A stretch of DNA of 42,157 nucleotides from Actinomyces ruminis (GCF_002154335.2 NZ_MTPX02000005.1:1-42157), one strand, 5' to 3'. Shown: positions 19,730-28,884, counted from the first letter of the stretch. The notes: generated by a model not told the origin, from the letters alone. Made by a program: numbers and translations.

Positions 19730-20898
19730 ATGGCCGTCTCAACCGCCACGCCCGGCGTCGATTCACCCGATTCGCCGTGGGCCGACCTCAGCGACACCCA
19801 GCGCGAGATCGTATTGGCCCTGCTGCGCCACGGGCGGCTGCTGCGACCCGACATCATGCGCATAGTCGGCATCTCCCCCGGGTCCGTGACCCGGCTGACC
19901 ACACCCCTGGTGGAGGCAGGACTGCTGACCGTGCACACTCAGCAGGTCGCCGACACCGGCCGACCCCAGTCGCCGCTCGAGGTGCGCGCCGACGCCGAGT
20001 CCGTGGTTGGGGTTGGCCTGTCAACGAACCTGCTGACCGCGGTCCTGACCGACCTGCGCCTGGGCGTTCTCGCCACCGTGCGCCGCCCATTGACAGGCCA
20101 TAGCCCCGTCGACATTATCGGGGAGCTGTCCGCTGCGCTGACCGATCTCGCCGGCGCCGCCACAGACGCCCCGCTGCCCTCCTGCCTGGGGATCAGCCTG
20201 GGAGGTACGGCGCGCGATGGGCGCACGGTGGATGAGGCGGTGTTCTACGGCTGGCACCGGGTGCCGCTGGCCGATTTCGTCGAGGCCAGGCTGGGAGTGC
20301 CCACCATCATCGGCAATGACCTGACCGCCTTGACGCTGCGGGAGGCCTGGTTCGGAGTGGGACGGGAACATGGCCGTTTCAGCCTGCTCACGGTGGGGGC
20401 CGGTATCGGACATGGACTGGTAGTAGACGGGCAGGTAGTGACCAACCCCGACGCCGAGATGGGGCTGCTGGGTATGGTTCCGGTGCCCGACGGCGGTCGG
20501 CCGGCCAGTGCCGCCGCGGCAATGGACTGCCTGACTAATGAGGCGATCGAGCGCGCTGGGTGCAACGTGGTCGCAGCTGGCTGGCAGCGGCGGACATCGT
20601 CGAGCTGGCAACTGCGGGCGACACCGACGCCGTGGCCCTATGCGCTTCCTACGCGCGCAGGCTGGGGCGCTTGCTGGGCATGGCCGCAGCCTTCACCCTG
20701 CCCGAGGTGGTGGTGATCGCAGGCGAACGTGCCGCCATCGCCACGCTATTCGAAGATGAGGTGCAGCAGGGGGTCGCAGCGGTGCGCCGCGCCAGCGCGA
20801 CTCCGCTCGACGTCGTCGTGCGCGAGCACGATCGGGCCGAATGGGCCACCGGCGCCGCCACCCTGGCCCTGCGCGCCCGCGTCCTCGGCGAGCTATGA
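19730..20898 (+). CDS. ROK-family transcriptional repressor (locus B, one frame error)
   Basis: A 389-residue NagC/XylR-type protein after correction. Residues about 17-70 form a winged helix-turn-helix (LSDTQREIVLALLRHGRLLR, ISPGSVTRLTTPLVEAGLLT). The ROK sugar-kinase-like domain follows (GISLGGTARDG, GNDLTALTLREAWFG, LLTVGAGIGHGLVVDG). The frame breaks at 20558-20560: GGG should be GGGG, turning ERAGCNVVA into ERAGVQRGRSWLAAADIVEL and an in-frame end at 20898. The usual ROK zinc motif CxCGxxGC is absent; the region reads EMGLLGMVPVPDGGRPASA, so zinc binding is probably lost. It is divergent from the importer and is the natural candidate regulator of locus B. Start ATG 19730; no strong ribosome site. 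Confidence 0.88.
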
Positions 20899-20992
20899 TT
20901 CACGTCACGCCAATAAGGCCGCGACTACATCGCGGTCCAAGACGAAGACTTCACCACATCCAAACCAAAAGACCTTGTCGGAAGTGACTGCT

Positions 20993-21208
20993 ATGGGCAG
21001 CGGGTCGAGTAACTCCAAGTCGCGCTTCACGTTGCACGTCCTGGCAACGTTCATAGTTGCCGTTGTGGTCTGCGGCGTCTTTGCGGCGCTGGGACGCGGC
21101 GACAACATCCCCCTGGTCCTCGTTGCCGCGCCCATCGTCGGCGTTCTCGACGCTGGCGCCCTGAAGCTGAGGCACAACCACGACGTCGATGGTGACCGAC
21201 GCGAGTGA
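20993..21208 (+). CDS. Small membrane protein of unknown function
   Basis: A 71-residue ORF (MGSGSSNSKSRFTLHVLATF at the start) with two predicted membrane segments (FTLHVLATFIVAVVVCGVFA and IPLVLVAAPIVGVLDAGAL) joined by a short polar turn, and a charged tail ending DVDGDRRE. GGAAG lies about ten bases upstream of the ATG at 20993. The hydrophobic pattern and start site suggest a real gene, but I recognise no family. It is the only plausible gene in the 1-kb gap between the ROK and LacI genes. Confidence 0.5.
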   Translation: MGSGSSNSKSRFTLHVLATFIVAVVVCGVFAALGRGDNIPLVLVAAPIVGVLDAGALKLRHNHDVDGDRRE

Positions 21209-21235
21209 GGCAGGCTCTGGCGGCGGCCTCCGGTA

Positions 21236-21340
21236 TCAGCTAGGCGCCGGCCCGAGCGTCCCTTCCTCCTGCCAGACGACCGGAAGCACGGTTTGCCGCG
21301 GCCCGTGCGCTATGGCGAGGTGCGCACGGCGGATCAGGCC
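21236..21340 (-). pseudogene. Remnant of the C-terminal end of a LacI-family regulator
   Basis: On the minus strand the translation HGPRQTVLPVVWQEEGTLGP before a TGA at 21236-21238 matches the last residues of the intact LacI protein at 21932-22945 (TPRQTVLPVAWQEGGTLGP). The DNA is roughly 80% alike over about 60 bases. No helix-turn-helix or sensor domain precedes it; the similarity fades where the repeat array begins at 21342. It is probably the leftover of a duplicated or replaced regulator. Confidence 0.7.
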
Positions 21341-21341
21341 C

Positions 21342-21515
21342 AGCGATTCGTCTGCTCGGGCTGACGGTTCGTGCCTTGGCCTGACGGTTCGTGTGTTCTG
21401 GTCGACGATTCGGCACTTGCCACGACGGTTCGCACGGTAGGTGTACGAATCGTCGTCGTTCATGCCGAATCGTCGGTGCTAGGTGACGAACCGTCACCGG
21501 AACACACGAACCCTC
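21342..21515. repeat. Orientation-switching array of nine GACGRTTCG sites, 20-21 bp apart
   Basis: Five copies point forward (starts 21342, 21363, 21383, 21404, 21424; the first is degenerate) and four point backward (starts 21446, 21466, 21487, 21507 as CGAAYCGTC or close). Spacing is 20, 21 or 22 bases throughout, close to two turns of DNA, so all sites face one side of the helix. The flip lies around 21433-21445. Spacers are mostly unrelated, but the unit at 21383 matches the reverse complement of that at 21507 at 18 of about 20 positions, and 21404 pairs with 21466. The copy at 21487 sits in a small palindrome (GGTGACG/CGTCACC). It is not coding. It may be a multi-site protein-binding platform or a structured RNA; the function is unknown. 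Confidence 0.75.
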
Positions 21516-21931
21516 CACCCCTCGACGACGTCCCTGTCTGTCCAACAACGTCCTCACCGACCCGACCACGACCACCACACAGCAACCCCAGCCCACACCA
21601 CCACACCCACAAACACGAAGAACTCTGCAAGTGACGGCGCGTTCCTCAAATGGTGTCACGCAGCCGCAAGATTTCCTCCGTGAGGCGACGCCGAAGCTCC
21701 CGATGAGCCACACCCAGCGCGTATGCCGAACTGATCCAGGACGACCGCGGATACAGCCACACCGGTACAGACCTTCTCTACCGCACTGGCCACGAGGTCG
21801 ACATCGGCCAAGAAGGCAACTCATTTCAGCCATTCTTTACTCTCCCATAGTCTGGCAGGCAGTCCACGGTTTGGCCGGAGCATTCTCGGCCGCAGCAGGA
21901 CGCCTCCTATTAATGCCGTCATACGCGCGAC
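21516..21931. other. Non-coding stretch: C-rich tract and an orphan coding fragment
   Basis: No complete gene is visible. 21521-21620 is C/A-rich and G-poor on the plus strand (32 C and 6 G in 21541-21600), like a Rho-loading region. At 21719-21850 the plus strand reads a protein-like fragment (starting AYAELIQDDRGYSHTGTDLL, with stop TAG at 21848) that has no start codon and an in-frame TGA 15 bases upstream. I do not recognise its family. The open minus-strand frame across this region looks like a compositional artefact. Confidence 0.5.
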
Positions 21932-22945
21932 TCAAATCGGTGCTGGCCCAAGTGTTCCCCCCTCCTGCCAAGCTACCGGCAGTACGGTCTGCCGCGGGGT
22001 GCCGTCGCCGTCGCGCAGCTCATCCAGCAGGAAGTCGACGGCAGTGGTGGCCTTGTCCCTTATTGGCTGACGTACCGTGGTCAGAGGCGGCTCCAAGTAG
22101 CGGGCCAGGTCCAGCCCGTCGAACCCGACCACGGAGACATCCTCGGGCACCCGCCGCCCCGCCTTCCGCAGTCCTGCGACCACACCGAGGGCCAGCACGT
22201 CACCGGAGGCGAAGACGGCGGTTACGACGGGATCTCGCTCCACGATCCTGCTCGCGACACCAGCACCCTCATCGAAGTCGACTTCGCTGAGCAGCACATC
22301 CTCTCTTGCGATGCCGCCGCCATAGACGGCTAGCCCCTCGCGCAGACCGCGCAGGCGCTCGCGCACAACCCCAGGGATGTCAACCGTGGGCCCAACGAAG
22401 GCCACGCGCCGATGGCCCGCGGTCCCAAGCCGCTCACCCGCCATCCGCGCGCCGACGGCATCGCCAACGTTCACTTGGGAGACTCCCTCAGCCTCCTGGT
22501 ATGCGTCGATGAACACCGCAGGTACGCCGGAGCGCTCCAAGAACTCGCCCGGCAACATCCGGGTGGTGGCCATGACGATCGCACCGGCAACGTTCCATGA
22601 GCGCATCTGGGCGACCGTGTCCTCCGCCTTCGATGCGCCGCAAAGCATAAGGGCATAGCCCTGTGCCCGCGCCGCCTGCTCGCACACGCCCACGAACATC
22701 GACTCATACGGAGACTCCAAAGCCGGACGTCCCGGAACCGCCTCATAAACCAAGGCGAGGATCCGCGAGGACGAGACCGCCAAAGACCGGGCCGCGGCGC
22801 TGGGCACGTACCCCAGGGCGGCAATTGCCTCCCGGACGCGGGCAATCGTCGGCTCGGAGACCTTGCCGGTGCGGCCGTTGATGACGTTCGACACCGTCAT
22901 AGCACTCACGCCGGCGCGCGCCGCCACGTCTCGCAAGGTCGCCAT
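21932..22945 (-). CDS. LacI-family transcriptional regulator (locus C)
   Basis: A 337-residue repressor with an intact helix-turn-helix and hinge (TLRDVAARAGVSAMTVSNVI, then VREAIAALGYVPSAAARSLA) and the sugar-sensing domain (VVGFDGLDLARYLEPPLTTV near residue 280). ATG 22945 has CAGGAG seven bases upstream. It is divergent from the locus C importer, with a consensus-like LacI operator (GTTTACCGGTAAAC at 23009-23022) in the gap, so it very likely controls 23053-28770 and perhaps itself. Its C-terminal tail is duplicated as a remnant at 21236. The ligand is unknown. Confidence 0.93.
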   Translation of the reverse strand: MATLRDVAARAGVSAMTVSNVINGRTGKVSEPTIARVREAIAALGYVPSAAARSLAVSSSRILALVYEAVPGRPALESPYESMFVGVCEQAARAQGYALMLCGASKAEDTVAQMRSWNVAGAIVMATTRMLPGEFLERSGVPAVFIDAYQEAEGVSQVNVGDAVGARMAGERLGTAGHRRVAFVGPTVDIPGVVRERLRGLREGLAVYGGGIAREDVLLSEVDFDEGAGVASRIVERDPVVTAVFASGDVLALGVVAGLRKAGRRVPEDVSVVGFDGLDLARYLEPPLTTVRQPIRDKATTAVDFLLDELRDGDGTPRQTVLPVAWQEGGTLGPAPI

Positions 22946-22972
22946 GAACCACTCCTGCCTGCTAGCAACATC

Positions 22973-23001
22973 TTGACGGTCGTACTTCCCGCCGATACAG
23001 T
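22973..23001 (+). promoter_or_regulatory. Sigma-70-type promoter of the locus C operon
   Basis: TTGACG (22973-22978) and TACAGT (22996-23001) are 17 bases apart, a good match to the standard promoter. The predicted start of transcription falls at or just before the palindrome at 23009-23022, so a repressor bound there would block initiation. Confidence 0.6.
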
Positions 23002-23008
23002 GTATGAC

Positions 23009-23022
23009 GTTTACCGGTAAAC
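23009..23022. promoter_or_regulatory. LacI-type operator of locus C
   Basis: The perfect 14-base palindrome GTTTACCGGTAAAC has the central CG typical of LacI-family operators. It sits seven bases after the -10 box and 30 bases before the binding-protein start, next to the divergent LacI gene. Confidence 0.8.
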
Positions 23023-23052
23023 CTAACGCCGGTACCGACGAAGGACTCTACG

Positions 23053-24453
23053 ATGCACACTCCCTCCCCCAGGGCAATCTCCCGCCGCGGCTTCATCGCT
23101 GCCGGAACCAGCGCCGCACTGTTGACCACCCTCGCAGCTTGCGGCGGCGAAAATAAGACCGCGACAGTCCAGGACACCCTAGCCGCCAAGGGCCTCGAGA
23201 TTCAGGGCGACCACTTGACCTACGACCCGAACACCCTGGTGAACCAGGCGCCCCCATCACTATCGAGTGGTGGCTGTGGGATGGCGATGAGAAGTTCAAG
23301 GCATTTGCCGACGCCTACAGCGAGATCCACCCCAACGTTGAGATCAAGATCGTAAACCAGGCCTGGGACGACTATTGGACCAAGCTACCTCTAGCCCTCC
23401 AGGGTGAGGACGGCCCGGCCCTGTTCAACATCCACAATTCCTACCACGAGAACATCCTGCCCTATTGCGAAGCTTACGACATGGACCTGGATAGTCTCTC
23501 CCAGGACTTCGTCGGAGTCGACGGTCATGTCATCGAAGGCTCGGTTTACTACATCGACTACGGCTCATGACCGGCTGATCTTCTACAACAAAGCGATGTG
23601 GGAGGCTGCCGGACTGACGGAAGACGATATCCCGACGACATGGGACGACTTCCGTGAGATAGCGAAGAAACTCACCGTGCGTGACGGCAACTCGTTCCAA
23701 CAGGCCGGATTCAACTTCAATGACAGCCTCTACCTCATGCTGCTGGGGAAGCACTACCAGTCGGGATACAACTTGTTCAACGCTTCCGGAACCTCCGTGC
23801 AGGTTGACAACGAAGTAATGAAGTCCGATTTCCAGTACTTCAAGGACCTTTACGACGTAGACCAGGTGGGATCGCCGGACTTCGGCCCCAATGCGCAGGA
23901 GGCCTTTGGGCAAGGCCTGTCCGCCATGCACTACTCGTGGGGACACCTGTACGGCACGATGGCCAACGATTACCCCGAAATCGAGTTCGGCACCTTCCAG
24001 TTCCCGGTCAACGACGCCGACCAGACCCCCTACGCATACGACCGCTACAACGGAGAATCCACTCCCGGCATCAATAAGAACGCCTCTGACGGCGCACGCG
24101 AAGTCGCCCAGGACTTCCTAAAGTTCTTCCTGACAAGCAACGATCTGCTCGTCGACCTCTGCCTCAACTACAGTCTCTTCCCGTCGTCGGTCGCACTCGC
24201 CGACAACGCCGAGATCAAGGAGCACCCCGTCACCAGCGTCCTCGGATCGATTGACCGTTACGTATGGCCCGGCCCGATGCCTGCCACCGTTGAAGACAAC
24301 ATGAACATCGCCGTGTCCGACGTGCTTTACAACGGCGTTGCCATCTCCGAGGCCTTGACCACCGCAAAGGCGACCATCGACGCCGACATCGCCAAGAGCG
24401 ACTTCATGTCCGTTGAGAACCTTTACGCCCACGCCGACGAGCTGGTCGGCTAG
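23053..24453 (+). CDS. ABC sugar-binding lipoprotein (locus C, two frame errors)
   Basis: A CUT1 solute-binding protein of about 466 residues after correction. The N-terminus has a twin-arginine motif (ISRRGFIAAG) and lipobox (LAAC). The first break is in the C run at 23251-23255 (five should be six), restoring APPITIEWWLWDGDEKFKAF. The second lies at about 23565-23572, where YYIDYGS-stop must join HDRLIFYNKAMWEAAGL; that needs one base fewer or two more, so the exact repair is unclear. The later part is continuous (QEAFGQGLSAMHYSWGHLYG). ATG 23053 has AAGGA upstream. It is the first gene of the locus C operon, under the operator at 23009. The substrate is probably an oligosaccharide later cut by the GH31 enzyme. 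Confidence 0.88.
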
Positions 24454-24493
24454 CACCCGGCTCACCCGGCCAGACGCCACCTGAAGGAGGACG

Positions 24494-24526
24494 GGTGGGC
24501 GGGGAAGGCGCCACTCCCCGCCCACC
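24494..24526 (+). terminator. Hairpin at the binding-protein/permease junction of locus C
   Basis: GGTGGGCGGGG (24494-24504) pairs perfectly with CCCCGCCCACC (24516-24526) around an 11-base loop. It has no U-tract. It covers the best GTG start of the next gene (24495) and follows AAGGAGG at 24484-24490. It may lower permease expression relative to the binding protein, by attenuation, mRNA protection or blocked initiation. Confidence 0.65.
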
Positions 24527-25465
24527 TATCGTCATGAGCAAACAAATATCAGCGGCCGCCTCGTCGTCCCCATCCCCCACTGTCACGCGGCACCGCCGTA
24601 CCTACAAGGGAGAAAGAAGCCTTCGCAACAGTGTCGTTGCCCTGATCGTCCTGTTCAACGCCGTGCTGCTGGTCTACCCGATAGGTAAGGCGTTCTCAGG
24701 TTCCTTTCACCAATGGAACCCACTGAACGGCACCTATAAGTGGGTCGGCACACAAAACTACTCCGACCTCTTCAGGGACCCGGCTTTTTGGACCTCCCTC
24801 ACCAATACCCTGTACTTCTCGGTCGTAGTAATCATCCTGCGAGTCGGTCTGGGCCTGGCACTCGCCTACGCCATATGGTCGAAGGTGACTCGTCATAAGA
24901 CTCTCTTCCGCACCATATTCTATATGCCCACGGTCACTCCGATGGTGCTGTCGCCTACGTGTGGAAGATGATGTACAACCCCCAAATCGGCATCTTTCAC
25001 AGCTTCCTCAACATAGACATCAATTGGCTGTACAACTCGCACTGGGCCTTGCCCGCGATCATGCTCATGACGGTGTGGAAGGACTTCGGCTACGCGGTCA
25101 TCCTCTTTCTATCCGCACTGCACTCCCTGCCCGAGGACGCTCTCGAGGCCGCCAGCGTTGACGGAGCAAGTTCATGGAAGCGTTTCCGCCACATCATTTG
25201 GCCCCTGCTGCGTCCGATGACCATATTCGTAGTAATCACCTCCCTCATAAGCTACGCGCAAGCCTATGTTCAAATCCTCATCATGACCCAAGGTGGCCCA
25301 GGAAAGTCCACGTTCCTCATTTCATACATTATCTTTGACGAGGCCTTCCAGCAGTACGACTTCGGGTACGCGTCCGCGATTGCGTTCGTACTTCTGGTTA
25401 TCACCGCGGCGCTTACCGCGATGTCATTCGGCCTCAACTCACGGAGCTCGGGAGGCCAGCGATGA
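24495..25465 (+). CDS. ABC sugar permease, MalF-like (locus C, one frame error)
   Basis: A CUT1 permease of 323 residues if started at the GTG at 24495, or 310 from the ATG at 24534. The GTG has AAGGAGG four bases upstream and is preferred, although it lies inside a hairpin; the ATG has no ribosome site. The frame breaks between 24947 and 24948, where one missing G turns PMVAVAYVWKMMY into PMVLSPTCGR-stop. The corrected protein has about six membrane segments and the EAA loop EAASVDGASSWKRFRHIIWP. The stop overlaps the next ATG by 4 bases. Confidence 0.9.
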
Positions 25466-26283
25466 CCAAGCGCATCCAAACCCTCGTCCTCGAGGCGCTC
25501 CTGCTCATTGTCGGCATCACGACCGTGTTCCCGTTCGTGTGGATGCTGTTTTCGGCATTCAAGCCCAATTCGGAGATCCGCGCACTCGACCAGACGCTCC
25601 TTCCACGGGAGTGGACGCTTGATAACTTCCTGAGTCTGCAGGACAAGTTCGACTTCATCCGCTTCTTCGCGAACTCGCTTGGCATAGCGCTCGTCGTCAC
25701 CGGAGTAACCATATACACCAGCTGCCTGTGCGGCTTCGTGCTCGCCAAGTACCGCTTCCCCGGCCGTAACGCCATTTTCGGTTTCATCCTCGGCACGATG
25801 ATGATTCCCTGGGCCGTGACCATCATCCCGCGTTACACCATGTTCGCCGCATGGGGTCTGCGTGACAACTATCTATCGCTGATCCTGCCGGCAGCGATGA
25901 GCGGCTTCGGCATCTTCATGATGCGACAGTCGATGGATGACATACCCGACGCGGTCCTCGAGGCGGCGCGCATAGACGGCGCAAGCGAGATCTACATCTT
26001 CCACCGCATAGTTCTGCCAATGAGCCGTAATCCCATCTCGGCACTCGCGATCTTCCAGTTCCTGTGGGCCTGGGAGGACTACCTGTGGCCATACCTCATG
26101 ATTGACAATGAGAAGATGCAGGTTCTCGCGGTCGGGCTTACTACCTTCAACGGGCGCTACGGCACCGACTATGGTGGCCTGTTCGCCGCCACTACGATTT
26201 CGGTCATCCCCGTTCTCGTGGTTTATCTTATCTTCCAGAAACGCTTCATCGCCGGTGCCGCTGCCGCGGCAGTAAAGGGCTGA
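25462..26283 (+). CDS. ABC sugar permease, MalG-like (locus C)
   Basis: A 273-residue CUT1 permease with about six membrane segments and the EAA loop EAARIDGASEIYIFHRIVLP (about residues 169-188). It starts at an ATGA overlap with the upstream permease and ends four bases before the GH31 gene, so uptake and hydrolysis are expressed together. The reading frame is intact. No ATPase gene is nearby. Confidence 0.93.
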   Translation: MTKRIQTLVLEALLLIVGITTVFPFVWMLFSAFKPNSEIRALDQTLLPREWTLDNFLSLQDKFDFIRFFANSLGIALVVTGVTIYTSCLCGFVLAKYRFPGRNAIFGFILGTMMIPWAVTIIPRYTMFAAWGLRDNYLSLILPAAMSGFGIFMMRQSMDDIPDAVLEAARIDGASEIYIFHRIVLPMSRNPISALAIFQFLWAWEDYLWPYLMIDNEKMQVLAVGLTTFNGRYGTDYGGLFAATTISVIPVLVVYLIFQKRFIAGAAAAAVKG

Positions 26284-26287
26284 TTAC

Positions 26288-28770
26288 ATGGCTTCCCCCC
26301 TCTCATCCGCTTCAACCGACCTCCGTCCAGCACCTGCCCCGGTCGCGCCGTCGTCGCCGGCGCCGACTACCGCTTTACGGTGCTGACCTCGCGGCTGATC
26401 CGCATGGAGTACTCCCACGCCGGCAACTTCGTGGACGCCGCCACCCAGCTGGTGGTCTCCCGGGACCTCGGCCCGGTACCGCAGTTCGAAGTGCGCCGCA
26501 GCGAGAACCGTATCGAGATCATCACCGAGCACTTGCATCTGACCTACCTGCCCGCGCGCGGCTTTTCCCGCTCCGGACTCAGCGTCACCCTGCGCACCGC
26601 CGTCATTGGCGCCCACGGAGGCACCTGGCGCTACGGGGACCGCTGGGACCCGGATGAGCTCTACCGCACCAACTTGGGTGGCACGGTCCGCACGCTCGAC
26701 ACCGTGGACGGCGCCACTCCGGTACAGCCCGGTCTGCTGTCAATTACCGGGCAGTCGGTCGTCGACGACTCCGGCTCGCTGCTCATTCAGGAGGACGAGT
26801 GGGTGCGCCCGCGCCCGCACTCCGACGCCGCTAACACCGCAAGCGCCCCGGATAGGGACCTGTACTTCTTCGGCTACGGGCAGGACTATCAGGCGGCCCT
26901 GCGTGACTTCTTTGTTCTGACCGGCCCCACCCCGCTGATCCCGCGGGCGCTGCTGGGCAACTGGTGGAGCCGCTTCCACAGGTACTCCGCGGAGTCCTAC
27001 CTGGCGCTCATGGACCGCTTCGCCGCCGAGCAGCTGCCCTTTTCCGTGGCCGTGATCGACATGGACTGGCACCTGGTGGACATCGACCCGGCGATCGGCA
27101 ATGGCTGGACCGGATACACCTGGAACCGGGAGCTGTTCCCGGACCCGGAGCGTTTCCTGGCGGCGCTGCATGAGCGCGGCATGCAGGTGACGCTCAATCT
27201 GCACCCTGCCTCCGGCATCCGCCGCCACGAGGACGCCTACGCCCCCGTGGCCCGCGCGCTGGGACTGGATCCCGCCACGGGTGCGGACATCCCCTTCAAC
27301 ATCGGGGATAAGGCCTTCACCGCCGCCTACCTCGAGCACGCCCACCACACCCTGGAGGATCAGGCGTCGACTTCTGGTGGCTTGACTGGCAGCAGGGAGG
27401 CGACACCGACATTCCGGGACTGGACCGCTGTGGATGCTCAACCACGTCCACTACCTCGACTCCGGCCGCGAGCGCAGCGGCCCCGGGCAAAGCACCTACC
27501 GGCGTCGGCCCATCACCTTCTCCCGGTTCGCCGACGCCTCCAGCCACCGCACCCCGATCGGCTTCTCCGGGGACACGGTCACCACCTGGGAGTCGTTGCG
27601 GTTCCAGCCAGAATTCACCGCCACCTCTGCGAACATCGGTTACTACTGGTGGTCCAACGACATCGGCGGGCACATGCTCGGTGTCAAGGACGATCAGATG
27701 GCTGCCCGCTGGGTACAGCTGGGCTGCTTCTCCCCCATCAACCGCATGCACTCCACCATGTCGGTGTTCAACTCCAAGGAGCCGTGGCGCTACTCCCGCG
27801 ACGCCCGGGCGACCATGAATGCCTATCTGCGGCTGCGGCACCGACTCGTGCCCTACTTGTACACCTGGGCCCGGCGGGCGCACACCGAGGGCATCGGTCC
27901 GGTGCGGCCCGTCTATCACGACCACCCCTGGCGCATGGGCTCCTATGACAACCGCAATGAGTTCCTGTTCGGGGACCTGCTGGTCATGCCGATCACCCGC
28001 CCCGCCGACCGGGCTTCGCGCCTGGCCCGGGAAGAGGCGTGGCTGCCGCAGGGCACCTGGTTCGATCTGCCGACCGGACGCCGTTACGACGCCGCTGCCG
28101 CCGATGGCCGCATGCTCACCCTCTCCCGGCCGCTGGAGCAGGTACCCGTGCTGGCGCGCGCCGGCTCGGTGATCGTGGGCGCCGAGGACCTTACCGAACC
28201 GGCCGGCGACAACCCGCGCCATCTCTCCGTACTGGTGGTGCCTGGGGCCGACGGCGAGTTCTTGCTCGAGGAGGACGATGGCTCCGCCGACCCCGGTCCT
28301 GACGCCGTGGTGCGCACACGCTTCGCCCTCGCCTGGGACGAGGCGGCCGGCTCGGCCCGCTGGATATCAACCAGGAGGGTCCGGACGGCGTCGTGCCGGA
28401 CGAGCGAGAGATCACCGTGCATCTACTGTCCGTCGGCGGCCCGGTCACGGCCCGCATGAACGGCACCGAAGCACCGGTGAGCGTGCGCGAGGCCGACGGT
28501 TTCACCCTCGGCGGCGGCATGGACGTCTCCCTGGGCACGGTACGCCCGGCCGACCGCGTCGTGCTCGAGCTGTCGGGAGTGAGCACGCAGCCGCCGGCGC
28601 TGGCAGACGAGGTCTTCCGAATGCTTGAGCCCGCTCAGATGTCCTACGTGGCCAAGGACCGGGCCTGGGGCGTGGTCTCTTCCGGGGCCACCGGTGGCGA
28701 ACTCATCGGTGGACTGCGGGCGGCGGGCCTACCTGAAGACCTCCTGGCCGCGGTCAGCGAGGTCGCCTGA
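26288..28770 (+). CDS. GH31-family alpha-glycosidase (locus C, four frame errors)
   Basis: Corrected, an 828-residue retaining alpha-glycosidase without a signal peptide. Four single-base losses break it: C run 26295-26300, 27363-27364 (GG to GGG), 27425-27426 (CC to CCC) and 28360 (C to CC). The repaired chain has the GH31 N-domain (GADYRFTVLTSRLIRMEYS), the barrel motif VAVIDMDWHLVD (about residue 253), the nucleophile strand DFWWLDWQQG with D367, the acid/base region GFSGDTVTTW with D430, and the beta-sandwich (VPVLARAGSVIVGAEDL). The nucleophile motif WLDWQQ differs from the WxDMNE of classic alpha-glucosidases and points to a less studied GH31 group; the substrate is not certain. The ATG at 26288 lies four bases after the permease stop. 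It probably cleaves the sugar imported by locus C. Confidence 0.9.
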
Positions 28771-28814
28771 ACGAGCGTTCTCGGGCCCGTCGCGTCTCCT
28801 TCCAGCACCCGTGT

Positions 28815-28844
28815 CGCGGTCGGTCGCTGTGACGACCGACCGCG
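28815..28844. terminator. Bidirectional terminator between convergent GH31 and LacI genes
   Basis: CGCGGTCGGTCG (28815-28826) pairs perfectly with CGACCGACCGCG (28833-28844) around a six-base loop. It sits in the 114-base gap between the 3' ends of two convergent genes, 45 bases after one stop and 40 bases from the other. There is no clear T-run on either side. Confidence 0.7.
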
Positions 28845-28884
28845 GTACGTCATTAGTGCCGGTACCGGCAGCGGTCTGGGTGGA

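Noticed and set aside
16838..19865. Long plus-strand frames across the locus B importer
   Set aside because: Low-complexity Gly/Asp/Val/Gln composition without any domain; the minus strand holds the permeases and binding protein.
21342..21515. CRISPR array
   Set aside because: Units of 9 bases with 11-12-base spacers and a change of orientation do not match CRISPR repeats (23-40 bases, one direction), and no cas genes are present.
21240..21833. A 197-codon minus-strand frame over the site array
   Set aside because: Only its last residues resemble a protein (the LacI tail); the rest is Cys/Arg/Gly-rich noise across repeats and the C-rich tract.
23053..28770. Locus C as a decayed set of pseudogenes
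   Set aside because: Most breaks are single G/C losses that repair cleanly, promoter and operator are well kept, and similar breaks occur in essential genes of the window.
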